DNA of 34,991 nt, taken from positions 1 to 34,991 of IMG/VR virus record IMGVR_UViG_3300017783_000093. The stretch is one strand, 5' to 3'. Positions 9,049 through 17,089 of the stretch are shown here, piece after piece (positions within the stretch are counted from its first letter, which is position 1; each line of letters opens with the position of its first letter). Made by a program: the position numbers and the translations under genes. The stretch is from a virus. A model generated the notes under the pieces. It had not been told where the DNA came from, made no database searches, and saw only the letters and a list, made by a program, of their open reading frames with translations.

Positions 9049-9378
9049 ATGTCTTATAAGTGGCCCAACAAAGATCCAGATGAACAGAACGTAGACTACA
9101 GTGTTGATTGGTCACGCTTTCTAGGCGATGACACTATATCCTCTGTTGACTGGTATATCTATGATGCAGATGGAAACAAAGTGTTGGCAGTATTTGACTC
9201 TGATGTAGTCAACGGGTTGCAATATGTTACTAGTTCTACTAACACAGCAAACACTGTTGCTACTATTAGACTATCACTAGGTACAAATAATGTACGCTAC
9301 AGAATCGTATGCAGAATAAATACATCAGATAATGGATACTTTGAGCGTTCTATTTATTTGCGTGTTAAGGAAAAGTAA
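9049..9378 (+). CDS. Fiber-tail adaptor-like protein
   Basis: 109 residues beginning MSYKWPNKDPDEQNVDYSVD, with 'DWSRFLGDDTISSVDWYI' next and a C-terminal 'NNVRYRIVCRINTSDNG...RSIYLRVKEK'. This arrangement matches a small beta-sandwich family that databases name phage fiber-tail adaptor protein; the W-x-K-DPD and DWS-x-(F/W)-L-x-x-D-T-I motifs are its hallmark as I remember it. It likely joins a fibre to the tail or neck. Position immediately before the adaptor and nozzle genes supports this. No catalytic residues are seen. Confidence 0.65.
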   Translation: MSYKWPNKDPDEQNVDYSVDWSRFLGDDTISSVDWYIYDADGNKVLAVFDSDVVNGLQYVTSSTNTANTVATIRLSLGTNNVRYRIVCRINTSDNGYFERSIYLRVKEK

Positions 9379-9381
9379 AAG

Positions 9382-10071
9382 ATGGCGTATGATTATTTAG
9401 GTTTAGTTAATGATGTTAACCGTAGACTAAACGAAGTAGAATTGACTGCAGCAAACTTTGCTTCTACTACAGGCTACTACAGCTTTGCCAAGGATGCAGT
9501 AAACGCTTCTCTACGTCACATTCAGCAAGAAGAGTATGAGTGGCCTTGGAATCACGTAGAAGAGATTGAAGCCCTTGTACCTGGTACAGTAAGATACGGC
9601 TTTCCGTATGATGCTAAGACAGTTAATATGAACACGTTTAGAATCAAGCGTGACAACTCTCTTAATGTATCTACACGTAAGCTAAAAGTTATATCCTATG
9701 AAGAGTATCTTAATAAATATGCTGACTTAGAGTATGACACTAATTCCAGTAACAGAAGTACACCCACTCATGTAGCACGTGCACCTAGTCGTGAGTTTAT
9801 GTTATACCCTAGCCCAGACGCAGCCTATGAGATTGTGTACGAGTATTACAACGTAGGGTTCGACTTAGAGAATGCTACCGATGTACCTAACCTACCTGAG
9901 CAATATAAGTATGTTATTGTAGATGGTGCTATGTATTATGTTTATCAATTCCGTGGCGACATGCAAGCGGCACAATTAGCATTAAATAAGTTTGAGCAAG
10001 GTATTAAGTACCTACGCAGTATCCATATTAACCGTACCGATTATTTAGGTGATACAAGAGTTTACTTCTAA
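9382..10071 (+). CDS. Head-tail adaptor (T7 gp11 / SU10 adaptor-like)
   Basis: 229 residues, three bases after the preceding stop, with a one-base overlap to the next gene. The protein starts with a helix (YDYLGLVNDVNRRLNEVEL) and has 'FAKDAVNASLRHIQQEEYEW' followed by beta strands, then 'PEQYKYVIVDGAMYYVYQFRGD' and a long C-terminal helix. This layout is that of phage adaptor proteins which bind the portal underside and receive the nozzle (T7 tail tubular protein A, SU10-type adaptor). It is slightly longer than T7 gp11 (196 aa). Its partner would be the nozzle gene coupled directly downstream. Confidence 0.7.
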   Translation: MAYDYLGLVNDVNRRLNEVELTAANFASTTGYYSFAKDAVNASLRHIQQEEYEWPWNHVEEIEALVPGTVRYGFPYDAKTVNMNTFRIKRDNSLNVSTRKLKVISYEEYLNKYADLEYDTNSSNRSTPTHVARAPSREFMLYPSPDAAYEIVYEYYNVGFDLENATDVPNLPEQYKYVIVDGAMYYVYQFRGDMQAAQLALNKFEQGIKYLRSIHINRTDYLGDTRVYF

Positions 10072-11618
10072 TGGCTACACAATGGTCTACCTTTCCTATT
10101 GAGTTTAGAGGTGGTTTGATCTCTAACTTATCAGCCTTGCAGCACGGTACTAATGCTGTGGGTTCTGCTACTATTCTACAGAACTTTGAACCAAACAAAG
10201 AAGGTGGCTACTCTAAGATCAAAGGTTACGAAAAGTTTAGTGATACTGAGGTTACAGGTAGTGGACCTCTACTAGCTCTTAAAGTTATCTCTTCAGGTCG
10301 TATTATTGTAGCACGTAAGAATGCTAGTAACGAAACAGAATACTACTACGGTACAGGAACTAACTGGATTAGTATGGCTACAAGTGCAGGTACTAATGGC
10401 GGTAAAGCGAGACACGTAGAGTACAACCTAGATGGTGATGACAAAGTAGTTTTTGTAGATGGTACTAACTTCCCTGGTATCTACAATACTTCTGGCAATA
10501 CTATGACGTTCCTTACTGCTGCAGATAGCGCAGATGTAAGCGGTGCAGAACACGTAGCTATATTTAAGAACACAGCGTTCTACAGTAAAGGTAACAACAT
10601 ATTCTTTACGGCACCTTTTACTGTAGATGACTTTGATGTAGCAAATGGTGCGGGTAGTATTAACGTAGGGTCAGATGTCACAGGATTAGCAGTCTTTCGT
10701 GATCAACTTATTGTATTTACTACAAACAGTATCAAACGCTTAACTGGTAGTACCTCTGCTGACTTTCAGATGTCTCCTATTACGGATCGTATTGGTTGTA
10801 TTAACGGTGATACTATTCAGGAAGTTGGTGGTGATATTATCTACCTAGCCCCTGACGGTCTACGCCTACTAAGTGCTACTGATCGTATTGGTGACTTTGC
10901 TTTAGATGTTGCATCAGATAAAATACAAAAAGATGCTGTAGACTTTCTTAACACTGCATCAATCTTTTCTTCTGTAATACTTAGAGAGAAAGCCCAGTAC
11001 CGTGTCTTTGCTTATGTTTCATCTGAGCGTAGTGACACAGCTAAAGGTTTGCTTGCTACCAAGTTTATCTCTCAGGGTGCTTCTGGTTTATCATGGGCTA
11101 CGACTAAAGGCATCAAAGCATATGTAGCTGATAGTAGATATGCTAATGATCAAGAGACTATAGCGTTTGCTAACGAAGATGGTTACATTTACTTATTAAA
11201 TGCAGGCAATACATTTGATTCAGCTATTATTGAAGCTATCTATGAATCTCCCTTTATGCCTATCTCTGATCCACAGATACGTAAGACATTCTACAAGATG
11301 ACTTTGTATGCTGAACCTACAGGTAATATGAACTTAGATGTTAACCTGAAGTACGACTTCGCATCCTCTACTAACACAAAGAAAGTACAACCTGCTACCT
11401 TTAACATCACTAGTACAGGTAATACAGTATTTGAGTTTGGTTCATCTAACTCTACTTTTGGTACAGCTACATACGGCGGTGAATTAGATACAGTATACGA
11501 CTCTAATGTTATAGGCTCTGGTAAAACAGTAGCAATACGAATTGAAGACAGTTCAACAAACCCAACCTTTACGCTCGACACAGCGTTATTAGAATTTAGA
11601 CAAAACGATAGGCAGTAA
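10071..11618 (+). CDS. Tail nozzle / packaged-DNA stabilisation-like protein
   Basis: 515 residues, start overlapping the adaptor stop by one base. The N-terminus 'IEFRGGLISNLSALQHGTNAVGSATILQNFEPNKEGGY' region is typical of nozzle proteins of short-tailed phages: a segment fixing the protein to the adaptor followed by a beta-propeller of repeated strands. Repeated 'VFVDGTNFPGIYNT', 'LAVFRDQLIVFTTN' and 'IIYLAPDGLRLLSATDRIG' segments fit propeller blades, as in the P22 gp10 / SU10 nozzle type. The C-terminal ~150 residues are a beta domain (LKYDFASSTNTKK). It would close the tail channel below the adaptor and hold the genome. The pairing with the preceding adaptor gene strengthens the call. 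Confidence 0.7.
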   Translation: MATQWSTFPIEFRGGLISNLSALQHGTNAVGSATILQNFEPNKEGGYSKIKGYEKFSDTEVTGSGPLLALKVISSGRIIVARKNASNETEYYYGTGTNWISMATSAGTNGGKARHVEYNLDGDDKVVFVDGTNFPGIYNTSGNTMTFLTAADSADVSGAEHVAIFKNTAFYSKGNNIFFTAPFTVDDFDVANGAGSINVGSDVTGLAVFRDQLIVFTTNSIKRLTGSTSADFQMSPITDRIGCINGDTIQEVGGDIIYLAPDGLRLLSATDRIGDFALDVASDKIQKDAVDFLNTASIFSSVILREKAQYRVFAYVSSERSDTAKGLLATKFISQGASGLSWATTKGIKAYVADSRYANDQETIAFANEDGYIYLLNAGNTFDSAIIEAIYESPFMPISDPQIRKTFYKMTLYAEPTGNMNLDVNLKYDFASSTNTKKVQPATFNITSTGNTVFEFGSSNSTFGTATYGGELDTVYDSNVIGSGKTVAIRIEDSSTNPTFTLDTALLEFRQNDRQ

Positions 11619-11619
11619 T

Positions 11620-13791
11620 ATGGCAGGTTATACACGTCAGGATACAGCAAACAACATTGCTAACGGTAACGTTATTGATGCAGACGATTTCGACGCAGAG
11701 TACAACGCTGTCGAATCTGCATTTAACGCATCCGCAGGACACAAACACGATGGTACAGCAGGTGAAGGTGCACCTATTACAAAGGTAGGCCCAAGCCAAG
11801 ACATCATTGTATCAGCAACGAATGTCAATCCTAAGACAACCAACACACTAGACCTTGGTGTTTCAACGGGTGTTAAGTTTAAGGATGGCTACTTTCAAGG
11901 TACTCTTGTAGGTGAGACAGCAGTTAAAGCTGGCACCAACAGATACATGACATTGACAGATAATGAGCTTGATGTATCTACTGGTGATCTTACCCTTGAT
12001 GTAGAGGGTAACATTGTTATTGACGCTAATGGCGGTGACATTACGTTAAAGGATGATGGCACTACGTTTGGGGGTATATCAAACTTTTCAGGCCAGACAG
12101 TAATTAAGTCAGGTGCCACACCTACTACAGCTATTATCTTCTCTGACGCAGATGCCACGCTTGCAGGTAATACAACTCTATCAGGCACATTAGATGTAAC
12201 AGGCGATATCAACTTCAATAGTACTACTACTAGTACCACTAAAACTACAGGTGCTGTGATTGTTGATGGCGGTGTAGGTATTGCTGAGAATGTTAACATT
12301 GGTGGTGATGTAGCTATTGATGGTGACCTAACTGTATCAGGTGTAGGTAAAAACATCACAGGTGATTTGATAGGTGATCTAAAGGCGGTAGACGGTACTA
12401 GCGTTCTTGATAGCGGTACTGATGGTACAGACGCTACATTCACAGGTGACGTAACAGGTGATTTAACAGGCAATGCAGACACGGCTACTACATGGGCAAC
12501 TGCACGTGAGATTGCACTCACAGGAGATGTCACAGGTACTGTAACAGGTGTTAACGGCGGTGGTGATATTAGTATTACTACTACTATAGCTGCAGATTCT
12601 GTTGCGCTGGGTACGGACACTACAGGTAACTATGTAAGTGATGTTACTGCAGGTACAGGTGTCACGGTTACAAATACTCCTGCTGAAGGTTCTAGCCCTA
12701 TTATCGCTATTGGTCAGGCAGTTGAAACAAACTCAAATGTTCAATTCAATAACGTTACCGTTGATGGTAACCTAACTGTAGGAGGCACAACTACTACAGT
12801 CAATAGTACTACTGTGACTGTTGCTGACCCTATATTTACTCTAGGTGGTGATACAGACCCAGAGGGTGATGACAATAAAGATCGTGGTATTGAGTTTAGA
12901 TACCATGATGGTACATCCGCTAAAGTAGGCTTCTTTGGTTTTGACGATAGCGCAGGTAAGTTTACCTTTATTCCAGATGCAATTAATACAAGTGAGGTGT
13001 TCTCAGGTACTGCAGGTACTATTGTAGCGGGTACTTTTGAGGGTGCACTTACAGGGGATGTAACTGCAGCTTCTTCTTCTGATTTAACTCTTTCTACTGA
13101 TGAAGTAATGGTGTTTAAATCTGCAGATACATCAAACGTAGGTAATCCTGTATTTAATTTTCAACATACAAGCTCAGCAAATGTTGCCGCACCACCTCAG
13201 TTAAACATAAAGAATACAGACACAGCTACTTCTGAAGATCAGCTTATTGGTGCGTTTAGCTTTGTTGCTGCAGACAGTCTTGGTAATTACGTTGATTACG
13301 CAACCTTTAAGAGTACTATTTTAGATAACGATTCTGGTCAACGTGACGGTAGTTTTGTTATGACTGTAAGTAATGGTGGTACTAATGATTTTGAAGTGTT
13401 TAGTGCTGGCGGTGGTCAATCCACAATAATCAAATCAGGTGTGGGAAATATATCACTTAAAGCTGGTACAACAGCTATGACTAACACTGCTGGAACAGGT
13501 ACACTTACCTTTACTCCAAACAGTAGCTCTCAAGTTATATCTGCCCAAACAGACCTACGACTAACTGGTACAGACATACGAATAGATGCAACAACAAACG
13601 TAAAGTTAGAAGGTACAACAACAGATGTATTCGGTGATCTTGTTTTATCTAAAGGTACATCTGATTGGAAAGTAACAGTTAATGGCTCTAACGAACTTGT
13701 TATATCCTATGCGGGTGTAAATAAGATGAAGTTAGACTCTTCTGGCAACCTAACAGTAACAGGTAACGTCACAGCTTACGGAACAGTATAA
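11620..13791 (+). CDS. Second tail fibre protein
   Basis: 723 residues, starting two bases after the nozzle stop and overlapping the next ATG by one base. The N-terminus MAGYTRQDTANNIANGNVID, followed by a DADDFDAEYNAVESAFNAS segment and HKHDGTAGEGAPI, is the virion-attachment domain of tail fibres frequent in pelagic podoviruses and cyanophages. The shaft is Thr/Gly/Asp-rich beta repeat (DLTLDVEGN, GDVTGDLTGNADTATT, VDGNLTVGGTTTTVNSTT) with a conserved 'DPIFTLGGDTDPEGDDNK' and 'RGIEFRYHDG' block around residues 400-440. The C-terminus 'MKLDSSGNLTVTGNVTAYGTV' is a usual fibre end, so the tip is probably supplied by the separate glycine-rich protein encoded next. Confidence 0.75.
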   Translation: MAGYTRQDTANNIANGNVIDADDFDAEYNAVESAFNASAGHKHDGTAGEGAPITKVGPSQDIIVSATNVNPKTTNTLDLGVSTGVKFKDGYFQGTLVGETAVKAGTNRYMTLTDNELDVSTGDLTLDVEGNIVIDANGGDITLKDDGTTFGGISNFSGQTVIKSGATPTTAIIFSDADATLAGNTTLSGTLDVTGDINFNSTTTSTTKTTGAVIVDGGVGIAENVNIGGDVAIDGDLTVSGVGKNITGDLIGDLKAVDGTSVLDSGTDGTDATFTGDVTGDLTGNADTATTWATAREIALTGDVTGTVTGVNGGGDISITTTIAADSVALGTDTTGNYVSDVTAGTGVTVTNTPAEGSSPIIAIGQAVETNSNVQFNNVTVDGNLTVGGTTTTVNSTTVTVADPIFTLGGDTDPEGDDNKDRGIEFRYHDGTSAKVGFFGFDDSAGKFTFIPDAINTSEVFSGTAGTIVAGTFEGALTGDVTAASSSDLTLSTDEVMVFKSADTSNVGNPVFNFQHTSSANVAAPPQLNIKNTDTATSEDQLIGAFSFVAADSLGNYVDYATFKSTILDNDSGQRDGSFVMTVSNGGTNDFEVFSAGGGQSTIIKSGVGNISLKAGTTAMTNTAGTGTLTFTPNSSSQVISAQTDLRLTGTDIRIDATTNVKLEGTTTDVFGDLVLSKGTSDWKVTVNGSNELVISYAGVNKMKLDSSGNLTVTGNVTAYGTV

Positions 13792-14732
13792 TGGCTTTAC
13801 AGTCTTCAGGTGCTATATCTCTAAATGACATCCAGACAGAGTTTGGTGGTACTAACCCTATTAGTATGTCTGAGTACTACCGTGGTGGTTCGTTTGTGAC
13901 GGACAATAATACAGGCGTACCTACATCTGGTGCTATAGACTTTAATGATTTCTATGGTACAAGTAAGCAGTTTAGTTTTACTATTTCTACAGATACACAA
14001 GAAGCTAATTTAAGTACCTTAGCTACTGCAGCGGGATGGGATGGTATCAAGCCTGTAAATGCTACTATTTCTTCTGGGGTTTATTTATGGGCAGATGATA
14101 CTGCAGTAGGTGGCTTAACTATTCCTAGTAGTATGAATGGGCTAGTTACTCTTACAAACAACGGTTATATCATTGGTCGTGGTGGTGATAGTGATGGTAA
14201 CGATGGCGGCCCAGCTTTAGTTAATAACGCTACTGGTGTCACCCTAACAAACGCATCAGGTGCATACATTGCTGGAGGTGGCGGCGGTGGTGGGTCACCT
14301 AATGGCGGCGGCGGTGCTGGTGGTGGTGACTCTCTTGGTAGTTATGCTACTAGATATGGTGGCGCTATAGGTCAAGCAGGTCAGGTAGGCAATGGCGGTG
14401 GTAACGCTTATCATGGTGGTTCAGGAGGTAACTTTAGAAACAATTCTAGTAATGATTTTTACAACCCAATCGGATCAGGCGGTGGTCGTATTCTGAGCAG
14501 TGTAGGCGCAGATGGCGGCGGTTTATGTGATCCTGGCACTTTTGGCTATGGCGGCGGTGCTGGTGGCGTTGGCAACAATGCAGGTTCAACGGGCTGTAAT
14601 AATGGTACAGGCGGTGGTGGCGGCTGGGGCGCTGCGGGTGGAAAATCTGGTGGGGCTGGTGGTGCAGCTATTTCTGGTACAGCCATTGCAACATACACTA
14701 ACAACGGCACAGTTTATGGTACAGTCGCATGA
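13791..14732 (+). CDS. Glycine-rich tail-tip adhesin (T-even gp38-like)
   Basis: 313 residues. Residues 1-55 (SSGAISLNDIQTEFGG, PISMSEYYRGG, FNDFYGT) are a small attachment domain seen on marine phage tip proteins. Residues 60-125 are a beta domain. Residues 128-300 are glycine-rich: I count 59 Gly in residues 161-300 (42%), with long runs such as GGGGGGG and motifs TNNGYIIGRGG and GYGGGAGG. This resembles the polyglycine type II helical sandwich of T-even/S16 gp38 adhesins, in which variable loops between Gly strands contact the receptor. Two Cys (246 and 269) lie in that region. Coupled to the fibre gene upstream (TAATG), so it probably caps that fibre. Host-receptor specificity cannot be read from sequence. 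Confidence 0.65.
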   Translation: MALQSSGAISLNDIQTEFGGTNPISMSEYYRGGSFVTDNNTGVPTSGAIDFNDFYGTSKQFSFTISTDTQEANLSTLATAAGWDGIKPVNATISSGVYLWADDTAVGGLTIPSSMNGLVTLTNNGYIIGRGGDSDGNDGGPALVNNATGVTLTNASGAYIAGGGGGGGSPNGGGGAGGGDSLGSYATRYGGAIGQAGQVGNGGGNAYHGGSGGNFRNNSSNDFYNPIGSGGGRILSSVGADGGGLCDPGTFGYGGGAGGVGNNAGSTGCNNGTGGGGGWGAAGGKSGGAGGAAISGTAIATYTNNGTVYGTVA

Positions 14733-14983
14733 GTATAAACTTGACACCAGAAGAGCTAGAGGATATGCTTGATCGTGCAGCAAGACGCGGTGCTTGTGAG
14801 GCGTTAAAGTCTCTTGGGTTGCACACAGATGACGCACAAAAAGATTTCTACGAGATGCGTACTCTACTTGAAGCTTATCGTGATACAAAGAAAAGTATAT
14901 GGAATACAGTAGTAAGAATATCTACAGTGGCATTGCTATCATTTATAGCAGCATCTGTGTGGATGCAAATAGGGAATAAATAA
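14729..14983 (+). CDS. Small membrane protein, DUF6127-like (possible holin/spanin factor)
   Basis: 84 residues, overlapping the adhesin stop by four bases (ATGA). The N-terminal 55 residues are charged and helical (TPEELEDMLDRAARRGACEA, 'EMRTLLEAYRDTKKSIW') and are followed by a single membrane span, residues ~60-80, ending in MQIGNK. This layout matches a DUF6127-like family of phage and prophage proteins as I recall it. An N-in, C-out type protein of this size could be a class II or III holin or a membrane anchor, but function is not established. A second candidate holin lies at 18901-19344. Confidence 0.55.
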   Translation: MSINLTPEELEDMLDRAARRGACEALKSLGLHTDDAQKDFYEMRTLLEAYRDTKKSIWNTVVRISTVALLSFIAASVWMQIGNK

Positions 14984-14985
14984 TT

Positions 14986-17079
14986 ATGGCTAAAAGATTT
15001 GCAGGTTTCAAGACTGAGACACTACAGAATAAGATACTCCCAGCGCTGGGCTACAGTGGCCCCATGAGTGATAAATCTATTAACGCTTTCCTAGCATCTA
15101 ACCCTGCAGCGGCAGCCAAGATGGGTAAGTACACACTCGCAGCTAGACGTGCTATTGAGGGTGAGCAAGTAAAGATGGCTGGTGGCGGTACCGTTTTACA
15201 AAATCGAGTAACTGAAGTGTCTCAGCCCATGACACAAACTTTAGGTCAAGAACCAATAGCACAGCCACCACAACAGCCACCACAAGTACCACCACACAGT
15301 CACACAGTAAGCATGGCTAAGGGCGGTGTTGTATATGCGGCAGAGGGTGTTGATGTTCAAAACGATTCAGAAGAAGAAGAAGATACAACAATAAAGACAG
15401 AAAGCCCATCAAACGTATTTACTAAGGCTATAACAACTGACCCAACTAAGCTTGTAACTACAGCAGGTGTACAAGCAGAAACAGGTGAAGACACAGGTAT
15501 AACTGAAGGATCAGGGCAGCTAGGTGATGTTGAAGAAGCTGCAGCTATTAAAGCAGGGCGTGGTCCCGATGTTGTAGAGCCAGAGACACCAGAAGTTAAG
15601 ACTGTTGATACTGCAACTGTATCTGCAGAAGTGGAAGACACGCTTAGCAAGATTGAAGCTGCTACGGGTAAAGTAGGGCCAGACGCTCTTGCTGAAGCTT
15701 CTACTATGTCACCTGATGAACTTGCTACTCTAGGTCTTACTGCTGCGCAGATTAGTCAGGCACAGACAGTCAAAGCTCCTGCTCCACGCGGGATAGAAGA
15801 AGGTGAAATGATTGAAGGCTCCACTGTTGATATGGAGCGTGTCAAGAAAGAGATTAACTTTGAAGCTGCTACAGGTGCACCGTCTAGTGATGCTACTGTA
15901 CAAGGACAGCTTACTGGGTTGATGGAAGACTTTGAGGGTGGTGCTACACCTGCTTGGGCTGCTGGTGCTATGCGTAATGCGGCGGCTATGATGGCGGCAC
16001 GTGGTCTATCTTCTTCTTCTATGGCTGGGCAGGCAGCTATTCAAGCGGCAATGGAATCTGCACTACCTATTGCACAATCAGATGCTTCAACCTTTGCAAG
16101 ATTCGAACAGCAAAACTTAAGTAACCGCCAACAGGCCGCTATGTTTGCTGCAGAGAAACGTGCTGAGTTCCTTGGTATGGAGTTCAACCAAGAGTTCCAA
16201 ACACGTGTAGCTAATGCAGCTAAGATCAGTGATATTGCTAATATGAACTTTACCGCTGAGCAAACTATTGCATTAGAGAATGCACGATTAGCTCAATCCG
16301 TAGACTTAGCCAACTTAGATGCACGTAACGCTAAAGTACTAGCTGATGCTGCAGCTATGACGCAAATAGACGTTGCTAACTTAAACAACAGACAACAAGC
16401 GGCAGTAGAGAACGCTAAGTCTTTCTTGAAGATGGATCTAGCTAATTTAGACAACGAGCAACAGATGGCGGTGATTAGAGCGCAAGAAGTATCACGTGCC
16501 TTGTTAAGCGATCAAGCAGCAGAAAATGCTACACGTCAGTTTAACGCTACATCAGAAAATCAAGTAGAGCAATTCTTTGCCTCTCTATCTACGCAGGTAG
16601 CACAGTTTAACACAGAGCAAAAGAATGCCTTATCTCGCTTTAATGCTGGTGAAGCTAACGCTCTTGCACAGTTTAACACACAGCAAAAGAATGCACGTGA
16701 CCAGTTCAATGCCACAAACCATTTAGTTATTGCACAGGCCAATGCTGCATGGGCGCAAGCAGTTACAACAGCAGATAATGCCGCACAGAACCAAGTTAAC
16801 AGAGATGCAGCTTTGTTCGCTAATAACCTAACTATGACAGCGTATAATAATATTGTACAACGTGACCGTGACGTACTAGCATGGGCATGGCAGTCAGGAG
16901 AGAATGCAGCACAACGAGATGCTAATATACTTATTTCTAAGATTCAGGAAGAAAGTGCTAGGTATGAAGCAGACGTTGCTGCCGCAAGCAGGGCTGCTTC
17001 CTCTGGTTCCGCTGGCTCTGCTGCCTTTGGTAAGTTCTTGGGGCAACTCGCAATCAACGCTGCAGATCTTATATTCTAA
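14986..17079 (+). CDS. Internal/ejection-type structural protein with hendecad array
   Basis: 697 residues beginning MAKRFAGFKTETLQNKILPA. Residues 1-60 are helical. Residues ~90-105 are Pro/Gln-rich, ~120-300 acidic and disordered-looking, ~300-370 Ala/Met-rich with a GAMRNAAAMMAARGLSSSSM segment, and residues 377 to about 650 are a long alpha-helical array of 11-residue units, mostly starting with Asn (NLSNRQQAAMF, NLDARNAKVLA, NTEQKNALSRF). The pattern and place, before a lysozyme-bearing protein and large internal proteins, suggest an inner-core or ejection protein that forms a helical conduit or coiled-coil stalk. Similar MAKRFAGF proteins occur in marine phages without a tested function. 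A tape-measure role is less likely because the tail appears to be short. Confidence 0.6.
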   Translation: MAKRFAGFKTETLQNKILPALGYSGPMSDKSINAFLASNPAAAAKMGKYTLAARRAIEGEQVKMAGGGTVLQNRVTEVSQPMTQTLGQEPIAQPPQQPPQVPPHSHTVSMAKGGVVYAAEGVDVQNDSEEEEDTTIKTESPSNVFTKAITTDPTKLVTTAGVQAETGEDTGITEGSGQLGDVEEAAAIKAGRGPDVVEPETPEVKTVDTATVSAEVEDTLSKIEAATGKVGPDALAEASTMSPDELATLGLTAAQISQAQTVKAPAPRGIEEGEMIEGSTVDMERVKKEINFEAATGAPSSDATVQGQLTGLMEDFEGGATPAWAAGAMRNAAAMMAARGLSSSSMAGQAAIQAAMESALPIAQSDASTFARFEQQNLSNRQQAAMFAAEKRAEFLGMEFNQEFQTRVANAAKISDIANMNFTAEQTIALENARLAQSVDLANLDARNAKVLADAAAMTQIDVANLNNRQQAAVENAKSFLKMDLANLDNEQQMAVIRAQEVSRALLSDQAAENATRQFNATSENQVEQFFASLSTQVAQFNTEQKNALSRFNAGEANALAQFNTQQKNARDQFNATNHLVIAQANAAWAQAVTTADNAAQNQVNRDAALFANNLTMTAYNNIVQRDRDVLAWAWQSGENAAQRDANILISKIQEESARYEADVAAASRAASSGSAGSAAFGKFLGQLAINAADLIF
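16114..16938 (+). repeat. Array of about 21-25 in-frame 11-residue (33-nt) repeats
   Basis: Starting at Asn377, the protein can be cut into consecutive 11-residue blocks without a break through at least 21 units; the last four are weaker. Position 1 is Asn in 13 of the first 21 and Asp in three more. At DNA level most units differ, except a near-exact 29-base repeat (16600-16628 and 16666-16694, one mismatch) spaced 66 nt, that is two units. Eleven-residue periodicity fits right-handed coiled coils or amphipathic helix stacks. Confidence 0.8.
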
Positions 17080-17089
17080 GGATATTAGT

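Noticed and set aside
11895-12620. 241-codon minus-strand frame opposite the second fibre gene
   Set aside because: Same composition effect; Val/Pro/Ser low complexity, and the plus-strand fibre is clearly coding.
14512-14888. Plus and minus frames across the adhesin/membrane-protein junction
   Set aside because: They are shadows of the glycine-rich gene and the 84-residue gene, with no coding signature of their own.
16904-17089. Upstream extension of the lysozyme-domain gene to 16904
   Set aside because: It would overlap the end of the preceding gene by 176 bases in another frame; the ATG at 17090 has AAGGA in front and a virion-like N-terminus.
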